Shown here in pieces: positions 1 to 13,534 of a stretch of DNA of 64,000 nt. The stretch covers positions 124,001-188,000 of the forward strand of contig JAOAIT010000061.1 in assembly GCA_026414565.1 (NCBI GenBank), in the 5' to 3' direction. A program made the position numbers and the translations under genes. This DNA is from Verrucomicrobiia bacterium. Lineage in GTDB: Bacteria; Verrucomicrobiota; Verrucomicrobiia; Limisphaerales; Fontisphaeraceae. The notes beneath the pieces are model-generated. The model was given only the letters and a program-made list of their open reading frames with translations. It made no database searches and was not told where the DNA came from. Each line of letters begins with the position of its first letter. The first letter of the stretch is position 1.

Positions 1-2591
1 TTGTCGGTGAGGGTGTACTCGATTTTCACCAGCTCGCGCAGCGGCACCAGCGGCGGGGGGGCGTCGCCCGCGGGTTCGGGCAGGGCGTTGGCATCACCTG
101 AGCGGACGCGCAGGGCCAGCAGCTCCTCGGGCATGGTGCGGAAGTGGCGCGGGATTTCGAGGACCAGGGGCACATCCTCCTTTTCGCGGGGCAGGTGCAC
201 CAGGTCCACCGGCAGGCCGCTGACGGCGATGCGCAACGTCTGGGAGATGGTTTCGGCGCTGACGCCGTGGAGGGCGGCTTTTTCCTTGTCGATGATAAAG
301 CGGGCCTTGGGTTGATCGGCCTCAATGTACCAGTCCACGTCCACCACGCCGGGGGTGTTTTGAAAGACTTTTTTCACCTCCTCGGCCAGGGCGAGGCGGG
401 CTTCTTCGGAGGGCCCGTAGATTTCGGCGACGAGGGTTTGGAGGACGGGCGGGCCGGGGGGGACTTCGGTGACGGCCACGCGGGCGCCGTAGCGGCGGGC
501 GATTTCGGTGACGCGCGGGCGCACGCGTTTGGCGATGTCATGGCTTTGGGCCTTGCGCTGGTGTTTGTTGACCAGGTTGACCTGGATGTCCGCCACGTGG
601 GCGCCGCGCCGGTTGAAATAATGCCGGACCAGGCCGTTGAAATTAAAGGGGGCGGCGATGCCGACATAGACCTGGTAATCGGTGACCTCGGGCTCGGTGC
701 GGACGGCGGCGGCGATTTCGCGGGCGGCTTGGGCGGTGACCTCCAGGGCGCTGCCCTCGGGCATGTTGAGGACGATCTGGAATTCGCTTTTATTGTCAAA
801 GGGGAGCATTTTGACCTTGACCCAGCCCATGCCCACGGTGGCCATTGCCGCCAGGAGCAGGACGACAATACCCGCCAGGAAGGCCCAGCGCCAGGTTACG
901 TGGGCGATCAAGGGGCCCATCATCCGGCGGTATAACCGCGTGAAGAAATCCTCCTCGTGCTCGAAATGGGAGTGGGAGGCGGGGCCGCCACTGCCGGCCG
1001 GGGCGCCGGCGGCCGGCATGGCGTGTTTTTTGAGCAGGCGGACAGCGGCCCACGGGGTGACGATGAAGGCAATGGCCAGGGAGAAGAACATGGCGGCGCT
1101 GGCCCCGATGGGGATCGGCCGCATGTACGGCCCCATCAGGCCGCCGACAAAGGCCATGGGCAGCACGGCAAAGATGACGGCAAAGGTGGCGAGGATGGTG
1201 GGGTTGCCCACTTCGCCAACCGCCTCGACGGCCACGGTGAAGAGCGGTCGGCCGCGGTTGTGGGGCAGGTGATAGTGGCGGACGATGTTTTCCACCACCA
1301 CAATGGCGTCATCCACCAGGATGCCGATGGAGAAGATCAGGGCGAAGAGGGTGATGCGGTTGAGCGTGAAGCCGTAGAGGTAAAAGACCAGCAGGGTGAG
1401 GGCCAGAGTGCTGGGAATGGCCAGGGCCACGATGCCGGACTCGCGCCAGCCGAGCACCAGAAGGATGAGCAGGGAGACACTGACCACGGCAATGGCCATG
1501 TGGAAGAGCAGCTCGTTGGATTTTTCGGCGGCGGTTTCGCCATAGTGGCGGGTGATGCTGACGGTGACATCGGCGGGCAGCACGGTGCCCTTCAGGGTGT
1601 CCACTTTGCGCAGGACTTCCCGGGCCACGTCAATGGCGTTGGCGCCGGGGCGTTTGGCCACCGTCAACGTGACGGCGGGCTCCTCGTTGCCCAGCACTCC
1701 CTGGGCGGCGCCGCGGCCAAAGAAGACGTACTGGGAAGGCTCCTCCGGGCCGTCCAGGATTTGGGCCACCTCCCGCAGATAGACGGGGCGGCCGTGAAAC
1801 ACGCCCACCACGATCTGGCCCACCTCCTCGGCGCTGGTGAGGAAGCCGCCGGTTTCGATGGCGATTTCGCGGTTGTCGCTGGTCAGGCCGCCCGCGGCGT
1901 ACTGGCGGTTGGCCTGTTGGAGCATGGGGATGAGGCCGGCGGGGCTGAGATTGCGCGAGGCCAGCTTGACGGGGTCGAGCTGGACGCGCACCTGGCGGCG
2001 GGCGCCGCCGATGAGCATGGTTTCGGCCACCAGCGGCACCTGCTTGACGGCATCGTCCACCTGGGCGGCCAGGCGGCGGAGGGTGAGGTGATCATGATGG
2101 GGGCTGTGGAGCGTGAGGGCCAGGATGGGGACATCGTCAATGCTTTTGGGTTTGATGAGGGGATGGGAGACGCCGTGGGGGATGCGGTCAAAGTTTTGCT
2201 GCAACTTCTGGTTCAGCTTGACCAGGCTGTCTTCGATGTCTTCGCCCACCTTGAAGCGGACGATGACCAGGCTCTCGCCGGGGCGGGAGATGGAGTAGAT
2301 GTATTCCACGCCGGTGATTTCCCAGAGGAGCTTTTCCATGGGGCGGGTGACGCGCTCCTCCAGCTCCTTGGCGCTGGAGCCGGGCATGGAGACCAGCACG
2401 TCCACCATGGGCACCTTGATTTGCGGCTCCTCCTCGCGCGGCAGCTTGAGCACGGCGCCCACGCCCAGCAGGATGGAAGTGAGGATGATGAGCGGGGTGA
2501 GCTTGGAATCAATAAACGCCCGGGCAATGGTGCCCGCCACGCCGAGGTGGGCGGGGGGTTCGATGCCGGAGTTGGGGTTGGGTGAGGCCAT
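1..2591 (-). CDS. RND efflux permease (AcrB/HAE-like), 3' end outside window
   Basis: Inner-membrane proton-driven efflux pump subunit. The reading frame is open from an ATG at 2591 to the window edge (about 863 codons), so the C-terminal part is missing only because the window ends. An N-terminal TM segment follows a short cytoplasmic tail. TM4 carries the motif [13 protein letters not shown] with the paired aspartates at about residues 427-428. In the RND family these belong to the proton relay and favour an organic-compound (HAE-type) pump over the metal CzcA type. The next gene upstream, 42 nt away, encodes the periplasmic adaptor, so the two form one operon. No outer-membrane channel gene is visible here. 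The substrate cannot be told from sequence. Confidence 0.93.
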   Translation of the reverse strand, partial: MASPNPNSGIEPPAHLGVAGTIARAFIDSKLTPLIILTSILLGVGAVLKLPREEEPQIKVPMVDVLVSMPGSSAKELEERVTRPMEKLLWEITGVEYIYSISRPGESLVIVRFKVGEDIEDSLVKLNQKLQQNFDRIPHGVSHPLIKPKSIDDVPILALTLHSPHHDHLTLRRLAAQVDDAVKQVPLVAETMLIGGARRQVRVQLDPVKLASRNLSPAGLIPMLQQANRQYAAGGLTSDNREIAIETGGFLTSAEEVGQIVVGVFHGRPVYLREVAQILDGPEEPSQYVFFGRGAAQGVLGNEEPAVTLTVAKRPGANAIDVAREVLRKVDTLKGTVLPADVTVSITRHYGETAAEKSNELLFHMAIAVVSVSLLILLVLGWRESGIVALAIPSTLALTLLVFYLYGFTLNRITLFALIFSIGILVDDAIVVVENIVRHYHLPHNRGRPLFTVAVEAVGEVGNPTILATFAVIFAVLPMAFVGGLMGPYMRPIPIGASAAMFFSLAIAFIVTPWAAVRLLKKHAMPAAGAPAGSGGPASHSHFEHEEDFFTRLYRRMMGPLIAHVTWRWAFLAGIVVLLLAAMATVGMGWVKVKMLPFDNKSEFQIVLNMPEGSALEVTAQAAREIAAAVRTEPEVTDYQVYVGIAAPFNFNGLVRHYFNRRGAHVADIQVNLVNKHQRKAQSHDIAKRVRPRVTEIARRYGARVAVTEVPPGPPVLQTLVAEIYGPSEEARLALAEEVKKVFQNTPGVVDVDWYIEADQPKARFIIDKEKAALHGVSAETISQTLRIAVSGLPVDLVHLPREKEDVPLVLEIPRHFRTMPEELLALRVRSGDANALPEPAGDAPPPLVPLRELVKIEYTLTD

Positions 2592-2633
2592 GGCTCAACA
2601 AGTTTGCAAATGTGGGAGTTGGGGGCGGCGCGG

Positions 2634-3653
2634 CTAGCGCACGGTCAGCGGTTGCCCGTCCACCAGTTGCAGCGCGCCCTCCACCACCACCAGTTCATTG
2701 GTGCGGACGCCGGATACCAGCTCCACTTCGCCGTCCAGGCGCTTGCCGGTTTTGACCAGGCGGAGCTGGGCCTTGCCGTCTGCGGCCACGAAGACCATTT
2801 CCATCTGGCCGCGCACGAGCAACGCGGAGGCGGGCACGCGCAGGGTGGTGGTCTGTCCCACCGGCACGGCGGCCCGGCCGAATAAACCGGAGCGCAGGCC
2901 CGGCACGGGCGGCAGGTCCAGTTTGACGCGGAAGGTGCGGCTGCCGGGGTCGGCCACGGGGTCCATTTCGCCCACCACCCCTTCAAGGGGGTGGGCGAGG
3001 GTGGAGATGCTGACGCGCAGGCGGTCGCCCAGTTTGACGCGGTCAATGAGGGCCTCGGGGACATCGGCTTCCAGGCGCAGGACGTTGGGGTCTTCCATTT
3101 CCAGCAGCGGGGTGCCGGGGGCGGCCAGGTCGCCGACGTCGGAGAGTTTGCGGGTGATGAGGCCGTTGAAAGGCGCGGTGACCCGGGCGTAACCGAGCTG
3201 GGTTTCAATTTCCTTGACGTTGGCGGCGGCCACCTCCGCCTGCATGATGGCGCGATCCAGTTCGGCCTGGGGGGCCGTGCCGTCGGCGACCAGGCGTTGG
3301 AAGCGCTTGAGGTCCGCCTCGGCCTGCACGCGGACGGCCTGGGCCTGGAGGAGACGGGCCTGGATTTCGCGGGCGTCAATGCGGGCCAGGAGTTGTCCCT
3401 GGGTGACCGTGTGGCCGGGGGCGACGAGCAGCTCTTCCACGCGGCCGGTGATTTTGGGCGAGATGGTGGCGCGGAGTTTGGGACGGACGGTCCCGACGAC
3501 TTCCTCCGTGGCGACGTACACTCGTCCGGCCACCGGCTGCACCTTGACGGTGGCGGCGGGGAGGGTGCCCGGCGGGGGAGGAGGAGGTTGATGGCATCCG
3601 GCCATGACGAGCAGGATCAAGCCTGCGCCCGTGCTGAGCAACAAAGTCCTCAT
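2634..3653 (-). CDS. RND efflux periplasmic adaptor (HlyD/AcrA family lipoprotein)
   Basis: Membrane fusion protein that links the RND pump to an outer-membrane channel. I chose the ATG at 3653 because AGAAGG lies 5 nt upstream on the minus strand and the product then begins with a clean signal peptide (MRTLLLSTGAGLILLVMAGC) whose Cys looks like a lipobox. An ATG at 3674 would only add a few residues. The protein (339 aa) shows the usual order: lipoyl/barrel-sandwich half (TISPKITGRVEELLVAPGHTV), a helical hairpin rich in Ala/Gln around residues 90-150, the second lipoyl half, then beta-barrel and membrane-proximal domains. It is the first gene of the operon with the permease. Confidence 0.93.
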   Translation of the reverse strand: MRTLLLSTGAGLILLVMAGCHQPPPPPPGTLPAATVKVQPVAGRVYVATEEVVGTVRPKLRATISPKITGRVEELLVAPGHTVTQGQLLARIDAREIQARLLQAQAVRVQAEADLKRFQRLVADGTAPQAELDRAIMQAEVAAANVKEIETQLGYARVTAPFNGLITRKLSDVGDLAAPGTPLLEMEDPNVLRLEADVPEALIDRVKLGDRLRVSISTLAHPLEGVVGEMDPVADPGSRTFRVKLDLPPVPGLRSGLFGRAAVPVGQTTTLRVPASALLVRGQMEMVFVAADGKAQLRLVKTGKRLDGEVELVSGVRTNELVVVEGALQLVDGQPLTVR

Positions 3654-3818
3654 AAACCCTTCTAAGAATCCCATAACTGTGGCCTATTGGTCATTGAGTA
3701 GCACCGCGATTAAAACATTTTCTTCCAGCCTTGAAAACACCGATCTCCCGGGCAGCCGCCGCGCCGGGTGGTGCAACGGCCGGGCTCTACGGCGCACGGC
3801 GCCGGCGGGCGGGGCCGG

Positions 3819-3986
3819 CTATTTACGGGCGGACAGGTAGAACACCAGGCCCATGATGGCCCCGTAGATGGCCCCTCGCCACCAGGTGGAGGTCAGGGGG
3901 CAGGCGCCGGAGGTGCACTGGCCAAAGTAGCCCATGGCGGCGCCCAGGCCCGCCCCGATGCCGATGCTCAAGACGGCTTGCAGCAT
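3819..3986 (-). CDS. small membrane protein, DUF6132-like
   Basis: A 55-residue protein with two predicted TM helices separated by a short loop reading GQCTSGACPLTSTWW. The two Cys spaced by four residues and the Trp pair resemble the small DUF6132-type family; this assignment is from memory of the pattern and is moderate. The start at 3986 (MLQAVLSIG) overlaps the end of the DUF2892 gene by 19 nt, and a longer in-frame start at 4037 would add an unlikely hydrophilic tail. It is the last gene of a thioredoxin/DUF2892 operon, which suggests a role in thiol or sulfur handling at the membrane; that is inference. Confidence 0.6.
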   Translation of the reverse strand: MLQAVLSIGIGAGLGAAMGYFGQCTSGACPLTSTWWRGAIYGAIMGLVFYLSARK

Positions 3987-4180
3987 GAGCCACCCTTTCC
4001 AATGCCCAGTTTTTTGAAAATGTTTTCCGCCGGGCAAAAGCCGGTGAAGGCGCTTTGGATGAGGTTTAATCCCACAAATGCCGTCAAGGCATGCCCCCAG
4101 GGCGTGACCCAGTGAGCCAGGGCTGTGCCGATGAGCACCATGGTGCCCGCCAAAATCCGAATGGCATTTTCCGTGGTCAT
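3968..4180 (-). CDS. DUF2892 (YgaP-like) membrane protein
   Basis: A 70-residue protein with two TM helices and the typical DUF2892 ending, 'SAFTGFCPAENIFKKLG'. In other bacteria this domain occurs alone or fused to rhodanese (YgaP) and accompanies thiol/sulfur-transfer proteins. Here the C-terminus carries an extra vicinal cysteine pair (GGSCC). The gene lies 37 nt downstream of the thioredoxin gene and overlaps the following small membrane gene, so the three are likely co-transcribed. Confidence 0.8.
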   Translation of the reverse strand: MTTENAIRILAGTMVLIGTALAHWVTPWGHALTAFVGLNLIQSAFTGFCPAENIFKKLGIGKGGSCCKPS

Positions 4181-4217
4181 AGCTGTCCCTCCGCGTTTGA
4201 TGTGTTCCGCTTCAACG

Positions 4218-4556
4218 TCAGGCCGTCCGCACGGCCGCCGCCTCGCGCAGCCATTGCGCCAGGTATTGGGGCGGCATGAAGCCTTCCACCTGGTCCACCG
4301 GTTTGCCGTCGCGGAAGAGTATCAGGGTGGGCACGCCGGTGATGCGGAAACGGGCGGCGGTCATCGGCGCTTCATCCACGTTGACCTTGGCAAATTGAAT
4401 TTCCCCCCCCATTTGGGCCGCCAACTGCTCGAGCACAGGCGCGAGCATGCGGCAGGGGCCGCACCAGGTGGCGTAGAAGTCCACCAGCACCGGCAGCGTG
4501 GCGGCCTGGAGGGTGCGTTCAAAATTCGTGTCGTTCAATGCCATGATGTTTTTCAT
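4218..4556 (-). CDS. trxA: thioredoxin
   Basis: Cytoplasmic dithiol oxidoreductase of 112 residues, the normal thioredoxin length. The WCGPC active site sits at about residues 31-35, and the conserved cis-proline motif GVPTL and the 'VDVDE'-like segment (KVNVDEAP) are present. There is no signal peptide. A second Met (MALND) five residues in could be the true start. It is the first gene of a thioredoxin / DUF2892 / small Cys membrane protein operon and is divergent from the large hybrid kinase gene. Confidence 0.95.
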   Translation of the reverse strand: MKNIMALNDTNFERTLQAATLPVLVDFYATWCGPCRMLAPVLEQLAAQMGGEIQFAKVNVDEAPMTAARFRITGVPTLILFRDGKPVDQVEGFMPPQYLAQWLREAAAVRTA

Positions 4557-4863
4557 AACCGTGTCTTTTCGTCAGTTCCAAGGTCACAGAGCCGCCAGGC
4601 ATGAAAAAGTTACAAATTCCAACAGCGGGGGGTGCCAGGCGGCGGGGGGTGCGGGGGCGCGAATTTATGCCTTGGGGAAGAATGCCTGCTGGGGCGGAAT
4701 AGGTGGGGCATGAAACAGGGTGGGTGCGTGTAGGAATATACTGACAAAGGGAGGCAGTTTTTCTGACGACAGTTTCGGTGTTTTGCCCATGCAGGAGCGG
4801 TGGTGGTTTGCCGATAGGAGAATGGGACGAGGGTTTTTGACTCGGACGCACACAAAACAAGTC
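4557..4863. other. divergent intergenic region trxA / hybrid kinase
   Basis: About 307 nt between two divergently transcribed genes. It must hold both promoters, but I see no convincing -35/-10 pair. The plus frame is open upstream of the chosen kinase start (from 4720), so part of this stretch could be N-terminal coding sequence if the kinase starts earlier. The encoded extension has no domain character. Confidence 0.4.
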
Positions 4864-8084
<3,221 letters not shown>

Positions 8085-8088
<4 letters not shown>

Positions 8089-9251
8089 AGCGCGTCCTCC
8101 TGGCTGATGACGACGCCCAGCTTGTCTCCCTGTGCCAGCGCAAATTCGAGGCAGACGGATTTGCGGTGGAGGTGCGGACCGAGGCGGGGCGCGCGTTGGA
8201 AGCACTCAAGGTCACTCCCTATGACCTGGTGGTGCTGGAGCTGGCCATGCCGCAGGGGGGCGGACTGACGGTGCTGATTGGACTGCGCACGCAGGGCGCC
8301 CGCAAGGATGCACCCGTCCTGATTTACACCCGGAGCGAAGAAGATTATTTGCGGCAGGCGGCACAGGCGGCGGGGATCAGCCGGATATTATCCAAACATT
8401 CGTGCAGTCCGGCCGAGCTGCTGGCCCAGGCCCGTGAGTTGCTGGGGCTGCCGCCGTCGGCGGAGGGTGCGGCGGCGGGGGGCGAGCGGGGCCGCGAGGA
8501 ATTTGTGCGGCATGCGCGGCTGGCGTTGACGGTGCTGCGCAACCGCCTGCAAACCATCACCCGGCAGGCGGGGGATCCGGGCGTGCTGGCGGCGGAGCTG
8601 GCCGCCGCCACGGAGAGTGCCCATGCCCTGGTGAGCGGGGCGGCGGCGGCGGGCTTTCAAGCGCTGGCGCAGTTGACAGGGCTGTTGGAGGGGCTGCTGC
8701 GGGAGCTGCGGGATGCGCCACGCAAGGTCAATCCGTCCAATCTGCGCTCGCTGGCGGTGGCGCTGGATGTGCTGGGGGGGATGCTCAAGCCGGAGGGGGG
8801 CTGGTGGCTGAACTTCCAGCAGACTCCGCTGGCCTTGATCGTGGATGATGACACCATCAGTCGGCGCACGATGCGGGCGGCGCTGCAGAAGGCGGGCATT
8901 CGTTCCGTATGCATTCCGGATGCGGAGAGTGCGCTGCGCCTGCTGGAGGACAACGAATTTGATTTGATTTTGTCGGATGTGATGATGCCCGGGATGGACG
9001 GTTTTGCGTTTTGCGAGAAACTCCGGCAACTGCCCAAGGGCAAACAGGTGCCGGTGGTGTTCATCACCAGTCTTTCCGGTTTCGAGGCGCGGATGCGGCT
9101 GGCGCTTTCCGGGGGCACAGATTTGGTGGGGAAGCCATTTTCCATGCCGGAGCTGGGGTTGCGCGCCCTGTGCTGCATCGTCAAGGCGCAAACCGCCGCG
9201 CCCGCCGCCAGCCGTCCTGCCGTGGCGCCGCCGGCTCCGGCGCCGGCGTGA
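8085..9251 (+). CDS. double-receiver response regulator with central helical domain
   Basis: A 388-residue cytoplasmic protein with receiver (1-120), a helical middle (about 140-250, Ala/Leu rich, possibly HPt-like but with no clear HxxKG) and a second receiver (about 245-370), then an Ala/Pro tail. The first receiver keeps the acidic DDD near its start, but the phospho-acceptor is Glu (VVLELAMP, E52), and the KP motif is replaced (LSKHS). The second receiver is intact, with DDD, acceptor D298 in LSDVMMPGMDG, and GKPF. There is no DNA-binding domain. The start codon overlaps the stop of the preceding kinase (ATGA), so translation is probably coupled and the kinase is the likely phosphodonor. 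Confidence 0.92.
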
Positions 9252-9287
9252 GCCATCCGGCGGCGGCCGTTTTTTTCTGTGGGGGCC

Positions 9288-10523
9288 TTAACGTCGGCGG
9301 CGGCGGACGGGGCCGAAGAAGTATCCACCGCTGACCCGGGCGCCCCGGACTTTGATGGGGGCGGTGGAGGCGCCGGGTTTTTCCTGCTCGAAGAGGGCGG
9401 TGTATTTGTAATCAAAGCCTTCGAGGCGGACGCGGGGGATTTTCTGGCCGATGAAGCGTTCGATGGCGAGCACGTGGGAGGTGTCCTCCGCCACCATGAG
9501 GGTGAAGGCATCGCCCACCTGCTCGGCGCGGCCGGTGCGGCCGATGCGGTGCACGTAGTCTTCAGGATGCTGGGGCACATCGTAATTGATGACATGGCTG
9601 ACGTTGGCGATGTCCAGCCCCCGGGCGGCGATGTCGGTGGCCACCAGCACTTCGTAGCGGCCGTCACGGAAGCCGCGCAGGGCCTGCTCGCGCTCCATCT
9701 GGGTGCGATTGGAATGGAGGACGGCGACGGCGTGTTGATGGCGTTTGAGGAGCGCGGCGACGTGATCGGCCCGCTCGCGGGTGCGGCAGAAGATGATGAC
9801 CGAATCGTAATTGACCCGCTCCAGCAGGGTTAGCAGGAGGTCCGTTTTTTGATAATCACTGACGGGGTAAATGACATGCTTGACCGTCTCGGCGGGCCGG
9901 CGGCGGACGCCGACTTCGACGGTGACCGGCTGGCGCATGGCCCACTGGATGAGGGTTTCGATTTCGGGCGGGATGGTGGCCGAGAAGAGGGCGGTCTGGC
10001 GTTTGCGGGGACAGCGTTCCACGATGCGGCGGACATCCGGCAGGAAGCCCATGTCCAACATGCGATCGGCTTCATCGAGCACCAGGAACTGCACGCGGTC
10101 CAGGCGGCAGGCGCGCCGTTCCAGGTGGTCCAGCAACCGGCCGGGGGTGGCCACGAGCACATCCACGCCGGTTTTGAGGGCGGCGAGCTGGGCTCCGTAT
10201 CCCACGCCGCCATAGATGACGGCCACGCGCAATTTGGTAAAGCGCGCCAGGTCGCGGAAGGCGGTTTCCACCTGGGCGGCCAGCTCGCGTGTCGGCTCCA
10301 GGATGAGTGCCCGCGGGCCGTCGGCCGGTTCGCCCAGATGGTGGAGGATGGGCAGCGCGAAGGCGGCCGTTTTGCCGGTGCCGGTTTGGGCGCTGCCGAT
10401 GACATCCTTGCCTTCCATGAGGAGGGGGATGGCGCGCAACTGAATAGGGGTGGGATCGGTGTATCCCATCGCCTGTACCCCCTGATACAGCGCAGGAGAT
10501 AAGCCAAACTGCTTGAAGCCCAT
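9288..10523 (-). CDS. DEAD-box RNA helicase (RhlE-like)
   Basis: ATP-dependent RNA helicase of 411 residues. The Q motif (DPTPIQ), Walker A AQTGTGKT, PTRELA, ATPGRLLDHLE, DEAD (VLDEADRMLDMGF), SAT, ATDIAARGLDI and HRIGRTGRAE are all present and in order. The C-terminal extension is short and ends in basic residues (VRRRRR). The compact core resembles RhlE-type helicases. It sits on the opposite strand inside the signalling cluster, convergent with the double-receiver gene and separated from it by 36 nt, so it is not part of the relay operon. Confidence 0.95.
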   Translation of the reverse strand: MGFKQFGLSPALYQGVQAMGYTDPTPIQLRAIPLLMEGKDVIGSAQTGTGKTAAFALPILHHLGEPADGPRALILEPTRELAAQVETAFRDLARFTKLRVAVIYGGVGYGAQLAALKTGVDVLVATPGRLLDHLERRACRLDRVQFLVLDEADRMLDMGFLPDVRRIVERCPRKRQTALFSATIPPEIETLIQWAMRQPVTVEVGVRRRPAETVKHVIYPVSDYQKTDLLLTLLERVNYDSVIIFCRTRERADHVAALLKRHQHAVAVLHSNRTQMEREQALRGFRDGRYEVLVATDIAARGLDIANVSHVINYDVPQHPEDYVHRIGRTGRAEQVGDAFTLMVAEDTSHVLAIERFIGQKIPRVRLEGFDYKYTALFEQEKPGASTAPIKVRGARVSGGYFFGPVRRRRR

Positions 10524-10783
10524 GCGGGAACACTACACTTGAATGGCAGCGGCGCAAAGCGGGAAGTTGAGGGGGCGAGGCCCGGGGGACCAGGGCCGGG
10601 GGGCCACGCCGGCGGGCCACGGAGCTTCCTCCCCCGCCCTCTGGAGTGGCGGCCTTAAAAGAGATTGCGCAGAAGGCTGGTCTTGGCCTAAACTGACGTT
10701 GGTTTCAATTGGTGCGGAAAGGCGCCCGGCATGATGCCCGGACGGAAAGCCGGCCCCGGCCGCGGGTTTTGACAAAAGGCCAG

Positions 10784-13138
10784 ATGAAGATGTTGAAACG
10801 CATTTCTTTCAAGTGGAAGCTCATGCTGGTGATTGTGGCGGCCTGCATGTTTTCCTCGGTGGTTGCCTGCACCGCCATCATCGCGTATGAGATGTTCCGA
10901 TTTCGCCAGACCATTTCCCGACAACTGGAGACGGTGGCGGATTTGGTGACGGCCACCACGCTCAAGGCGGTGGTGCAGGGGGATCGGGAGGAGGTGCGGC
11001 GGCAACTGGCCAAACTGGCCGGCACGCCCAACGTGCTGGCGGCGGGGGTGTATGGCACGAACAATTTGCTTATGGCCCAATACACGCGGGCGGACGTGGA
11101 GGAGGTTCTGCCGGTGCAGCCCAAGAAGTTGCAGCAATTTTTCGAGGGGGATTACCTCATTTTGTTCAAGCCGATTGAAGCCGAGGGCGAGCGGCTGGGC
11201 ATCGTTTATTTGAAGGCGGATTTTGGGGAGAACATCCGGGCGCATTATGAGCAGTACCTGGAGATTGCGCAGGTGGTGCTGCTGGTATCCTTTTTGTGTG
11301 CCGTGTTGTTCTCGTTCGCGTTGCAGCGGGTCATCAGCAAGCCGATCCTGGCGCTGGCGGAGGTGGCCCGCAACGTGGCGCAGCAGCACAATTTCAGTGT
11401 GCGCGTGCCCAAGGAGGCGGAGGATGAGATCGGCTCGCTCATTGATTCGTTCAATGCCATGCTCGAAAACCTGGAGCGGCGCGAGAAGGATTTGCAGGCG
11501 GCCCAGGCCAAATTGCGCGAGGCGAATCTGACGTTGGAGAAGAAGGTGGAGGAGCGCACGGCCGAGCTGGCGCGGGCCACGATGGAGGCGCAGGAGGCGC
11601 GGGAGCAGGCCGAGGTGGCCAACCAGGCCAAGAGCGCGTTTCTGGCCAACATGAGCCACGAGCTGCGAACGCCGCTCAATGCCATCATCGGGTACAGCGA
11701 GATGCTGATCGAGGAGGCGCAGGACCTGGGCGAGGAAACCATGGAGGTGGATCTCAAGAAGATTCATGGGGCGGGCAAGCATCTGCTGGCGCTCATCAAT
11801 GACATTCTGGATCTCTCCAAGATCGAGGCCGGCAAGATGGATTTGTTCCTGGAGACCTTTGACGTGCCGGAGACGATCAAGGAAATCACCTCCACCATCA
11901 CGCCGCTGCTGGAGAAAAACGCCAACAAGCTGGATTTGCGGCTGGGGGAGAACCTGGGCACGATGCATTCGGATCAGACCAAGGTGCGGCAGACGCTGTT
12001 CAACCTGTTGAGCAATGCGTGCAAGTTCACCAAGGAAGGCACCATTACGCTGGAGGTACGGCGGCAGCCGCGCAACGGAGAGGAGGGCTTTTTGTTCCGC
12101 GTGGCCGACACGGGCATCGGGATGACCAAGGAGCAGATGGGCCGGTTGTTTCAGGCGTTCACGCAGGCCGACGCCGGGACGACCAAGAAATACGGCGGGA
12201 CGGGGTTGGGGCTGGCCATAACGCGGCGGTTTTGCGAAATGATGGGGGGCAGCATCGAGGTGACCAGCGAATACGGAAAGGGCAGCACGTTCACGGTGTG
12301 GCTGCCGGCCACGACGGTGAAGAAGGTGGAGGTGGCGCCGGCCAAGGTGGAGAAGCCGGTGGAGCTGCCGCCCAATGCGAGCCGGGTGCTGGTGATTGAC
12401 GATGATCCCATCATCCATGACCTGCTCAAGCGTTACCTGGTGAAGGAAGGCTTTTATGTCACCTGCGCCCTGGGGGGCAAGGAGGGCATGCGGCTGGCCC
12501 GGGAGATCAAGCCGGATGTCATCACGCTGGATGTGATGATGCCGGAGATGGACGGGTGGGCGGTGTTGACGGCCCTGAAGGCGGATCCGCAACTGGCGGA
12601 AATCCCGGTGGTGATGCTGAGCATGGTGGACGACAAGAATCTGGGCTTTACGCTGGGCGCCTCGGAATATCTGACCAAGCCGGTGAGCCGCGAGCGGCTG
12701 GCCAATGTGCTCAAGAAATACCGGCGGGAAAACAAGAGCGGGCAGGTGCTGGTGATTGATGATGACGCGCCGAGCCGTCAGGCCCTGCGCATCATGCTGG
12801 AAAACGAAGGCTGGACGGTGGAGGAGGCCGGCAGCGGGCGGGCGGCGCTGGAGCGGCTGGAGAAAATCACCCCGGCTTTGATTTTGCTGAACCTGCTCCT
12901 GCCTGACATGGAAGGGATGGAGTTTTTGGCGGCGCTGGACAAACAGCCGGCGTGGAGCATGATTCCGGTGGTGGTGATTGCCACGGAAGACATGGGGCCG
13001 GACTATTTCCAGAAACTGGGCCGGCAGGTGGAAGGCGTTCTGCGCAAAGGCAGCTACACCTGCGAGGAGCTGGTCAGCCGGCTGCGGGTGCTCACCCAGC
13101 ACCAAGCCGAGGAAGAATCGGCAAAACTGTCGGGGTAG
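10784..13138 (+). CDS. hybrid sensor histidine kinase with two C-terminal receivers
   Basis: Membrane kinase of 784 residues. I chose the ATG at 10784 because AAAGG lies just upstream and the product then starts with a basic tail and TM1. Order: TM1, extracytoplasmic sensor (about 40-150), TM2, HAMP (ending in [13 protein letters not shown]), coiled coil, HisKA (SHELRTP, H292), HATPase ([21 protein letters not shown]), receiver 1 (acceptor D583 in [15 protein letters not shown]) and receiver 2. In receiver 2 the acceptor position is Asn ([13 protein letters not shown]703) and the KP is lost, so it cannot be phosphorylated in the usual way. The next gene is a lone receiver starting 21 nt downstream, its probable partner. 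Confidence 0.95.
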   Translation: MKMLKRISFKWKLMLVIVAACMFSSVVACTAIIAYEMFRFRQTISRQLETVADLVTATTLKAVVQGDREEVRRQLAKLAGTPNVLAAGVYGTNNLLMAQYTRADVEEVLPVQPKKLQQFFEGDYLILFKPIEAEGERLGIVYLKADFGENIRAHYEQYLEIAQVVLLVSFLCAVLFSFALQRVISKPILALAEVARNVAQQHNFSVRVPKEAEDEIGSLIDSFNAMLENLERREKDLQAAQAKLREANLTLEKKVEERTAELARATMEAQEAREQAEVANQAKSAFLANMSHELRTPLNAIIGYSEMLIEEAQDLGEETMEVDLKKIHGAGKHLLALINDILDLSKIEAGKMDLFLETFDVPETIKEITSTITPLLEKNANKLDLRLGENLGTMHSDQTKVRQTLFNLLSNACKFTKEGTITLEVRRQPRNGEEGFLFRVADTGIGMTKEQMGRLFQAFTQADAGTTKKYGGTGLGLAITRRFCEMMGGSIEVTSEYGKGSTFTVWLPATTVKKVEVAPAKVEKPVELPPNASRVLVIDDDPIIHDLLKRYLVKEGFYVTCALGGKEGMRLAREIKPDVITLDVMMPEMDGWAVLTALKADPQLAEIPVVMLSMVDDKNLGFTLGASEYLTKPVSRERLANVLKKYRRENKSGQVLVIDDDAPSRQALRIMLENEGWTVEEAGSGRAALERLEKITPALILLNLLLPDMEGMEFLAALDKQPAWSMIPVVVIATEDMGPDYFQKLGRQVEGVLRKGSYTCEELVSRLRVLTQHQAEEESAKLSG

Positions 13139-13159
13139 GGTATATTAAAGGCATGGCTT

Positions 13160-13534
13160 ATGGCGAAAATACTGTTGGTCGAGGATAACGAGATGAATCG
13201 CGACATGCTGTCGCGGCGGCTGGCGCGCAAGGGCTATGAGGTGATCATCGCCGTGGATGGCAATGAGGGCGTGGCCAAGGCGCAGACCGAGGCGCCGGAT
13301 TTGATCCTTATGGACATGAGCCTGCCGGTGCTGGACGGGTGGGAGGCCACCAAGATTTTGAAGACCTTTCCGGCGACGCAAACCATTCCAGTCATTGCGC
13401 TGACGGCGCATGCCATGGCGGGCGATCGCGAGAAGGCCCTGCAGGCCGGGTGCGATGATTACGACACCAAGCCGATCGAGCTGCCGCGGTTGCTGGAGAA
13501 AATTGAAAAACTGCTGCCCAAAAAGTCGTCGTGA
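13160..13534 (+). CDS. single-domain response regulator (DivK/CheY-like)
   Basis: A 124-residue stand-alone receiver. The acidic pair is in LLVEDNEMNRD, the acceptor is D52 in ILMDMSLPVLDGWEA, the Thr/Ala switch is in ALTAHAM, and the Lys is in YDTKPIE. There is no output domain, so it acts as a phosphotransfer shuttle or protein-interaction switch. The stop codon overlaps the GTG start of the next gene, indicating translational coupling. The N-terminal motif DNEMNRDML is repeated nearly exactly in the receiver of that next protein, so the two receivers are close paralogues. Confidence 0.95.
   Translation: MAKILLVEDNEMNRDMLSRRLARKGYEVIIAVDGNEGVAKAQTEAPDLILMDMSLPVLDGWEATKILKTFPATQTIPVIALTAHAMAGDREKALQAGCDDYDTKPIELPRLLEKIEKLLPKKSS

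Noticed and set aside
957-2585. 542-codon plus-strand frame opposite the RND permease
   Set aside because: Its Gly/His/Asp-rich composition is unlike a protein and the minus strand has clear RND motifs.
9243-9276. Terminator between the double-receiver gene and the helicase
   Set aside because: A T-run (9270-9276) exists, but the nearest stem is separated from it by several bases and GC repeats allow many pairings, so I could not support one structure.
10688-13105. 805-codon minus-strand frame opposite the second hybrid kinase
   Set aside because: His/Arg/Gln-rich composition typical of an antisense shadow; the plus strand has a full set of kinase motifs.
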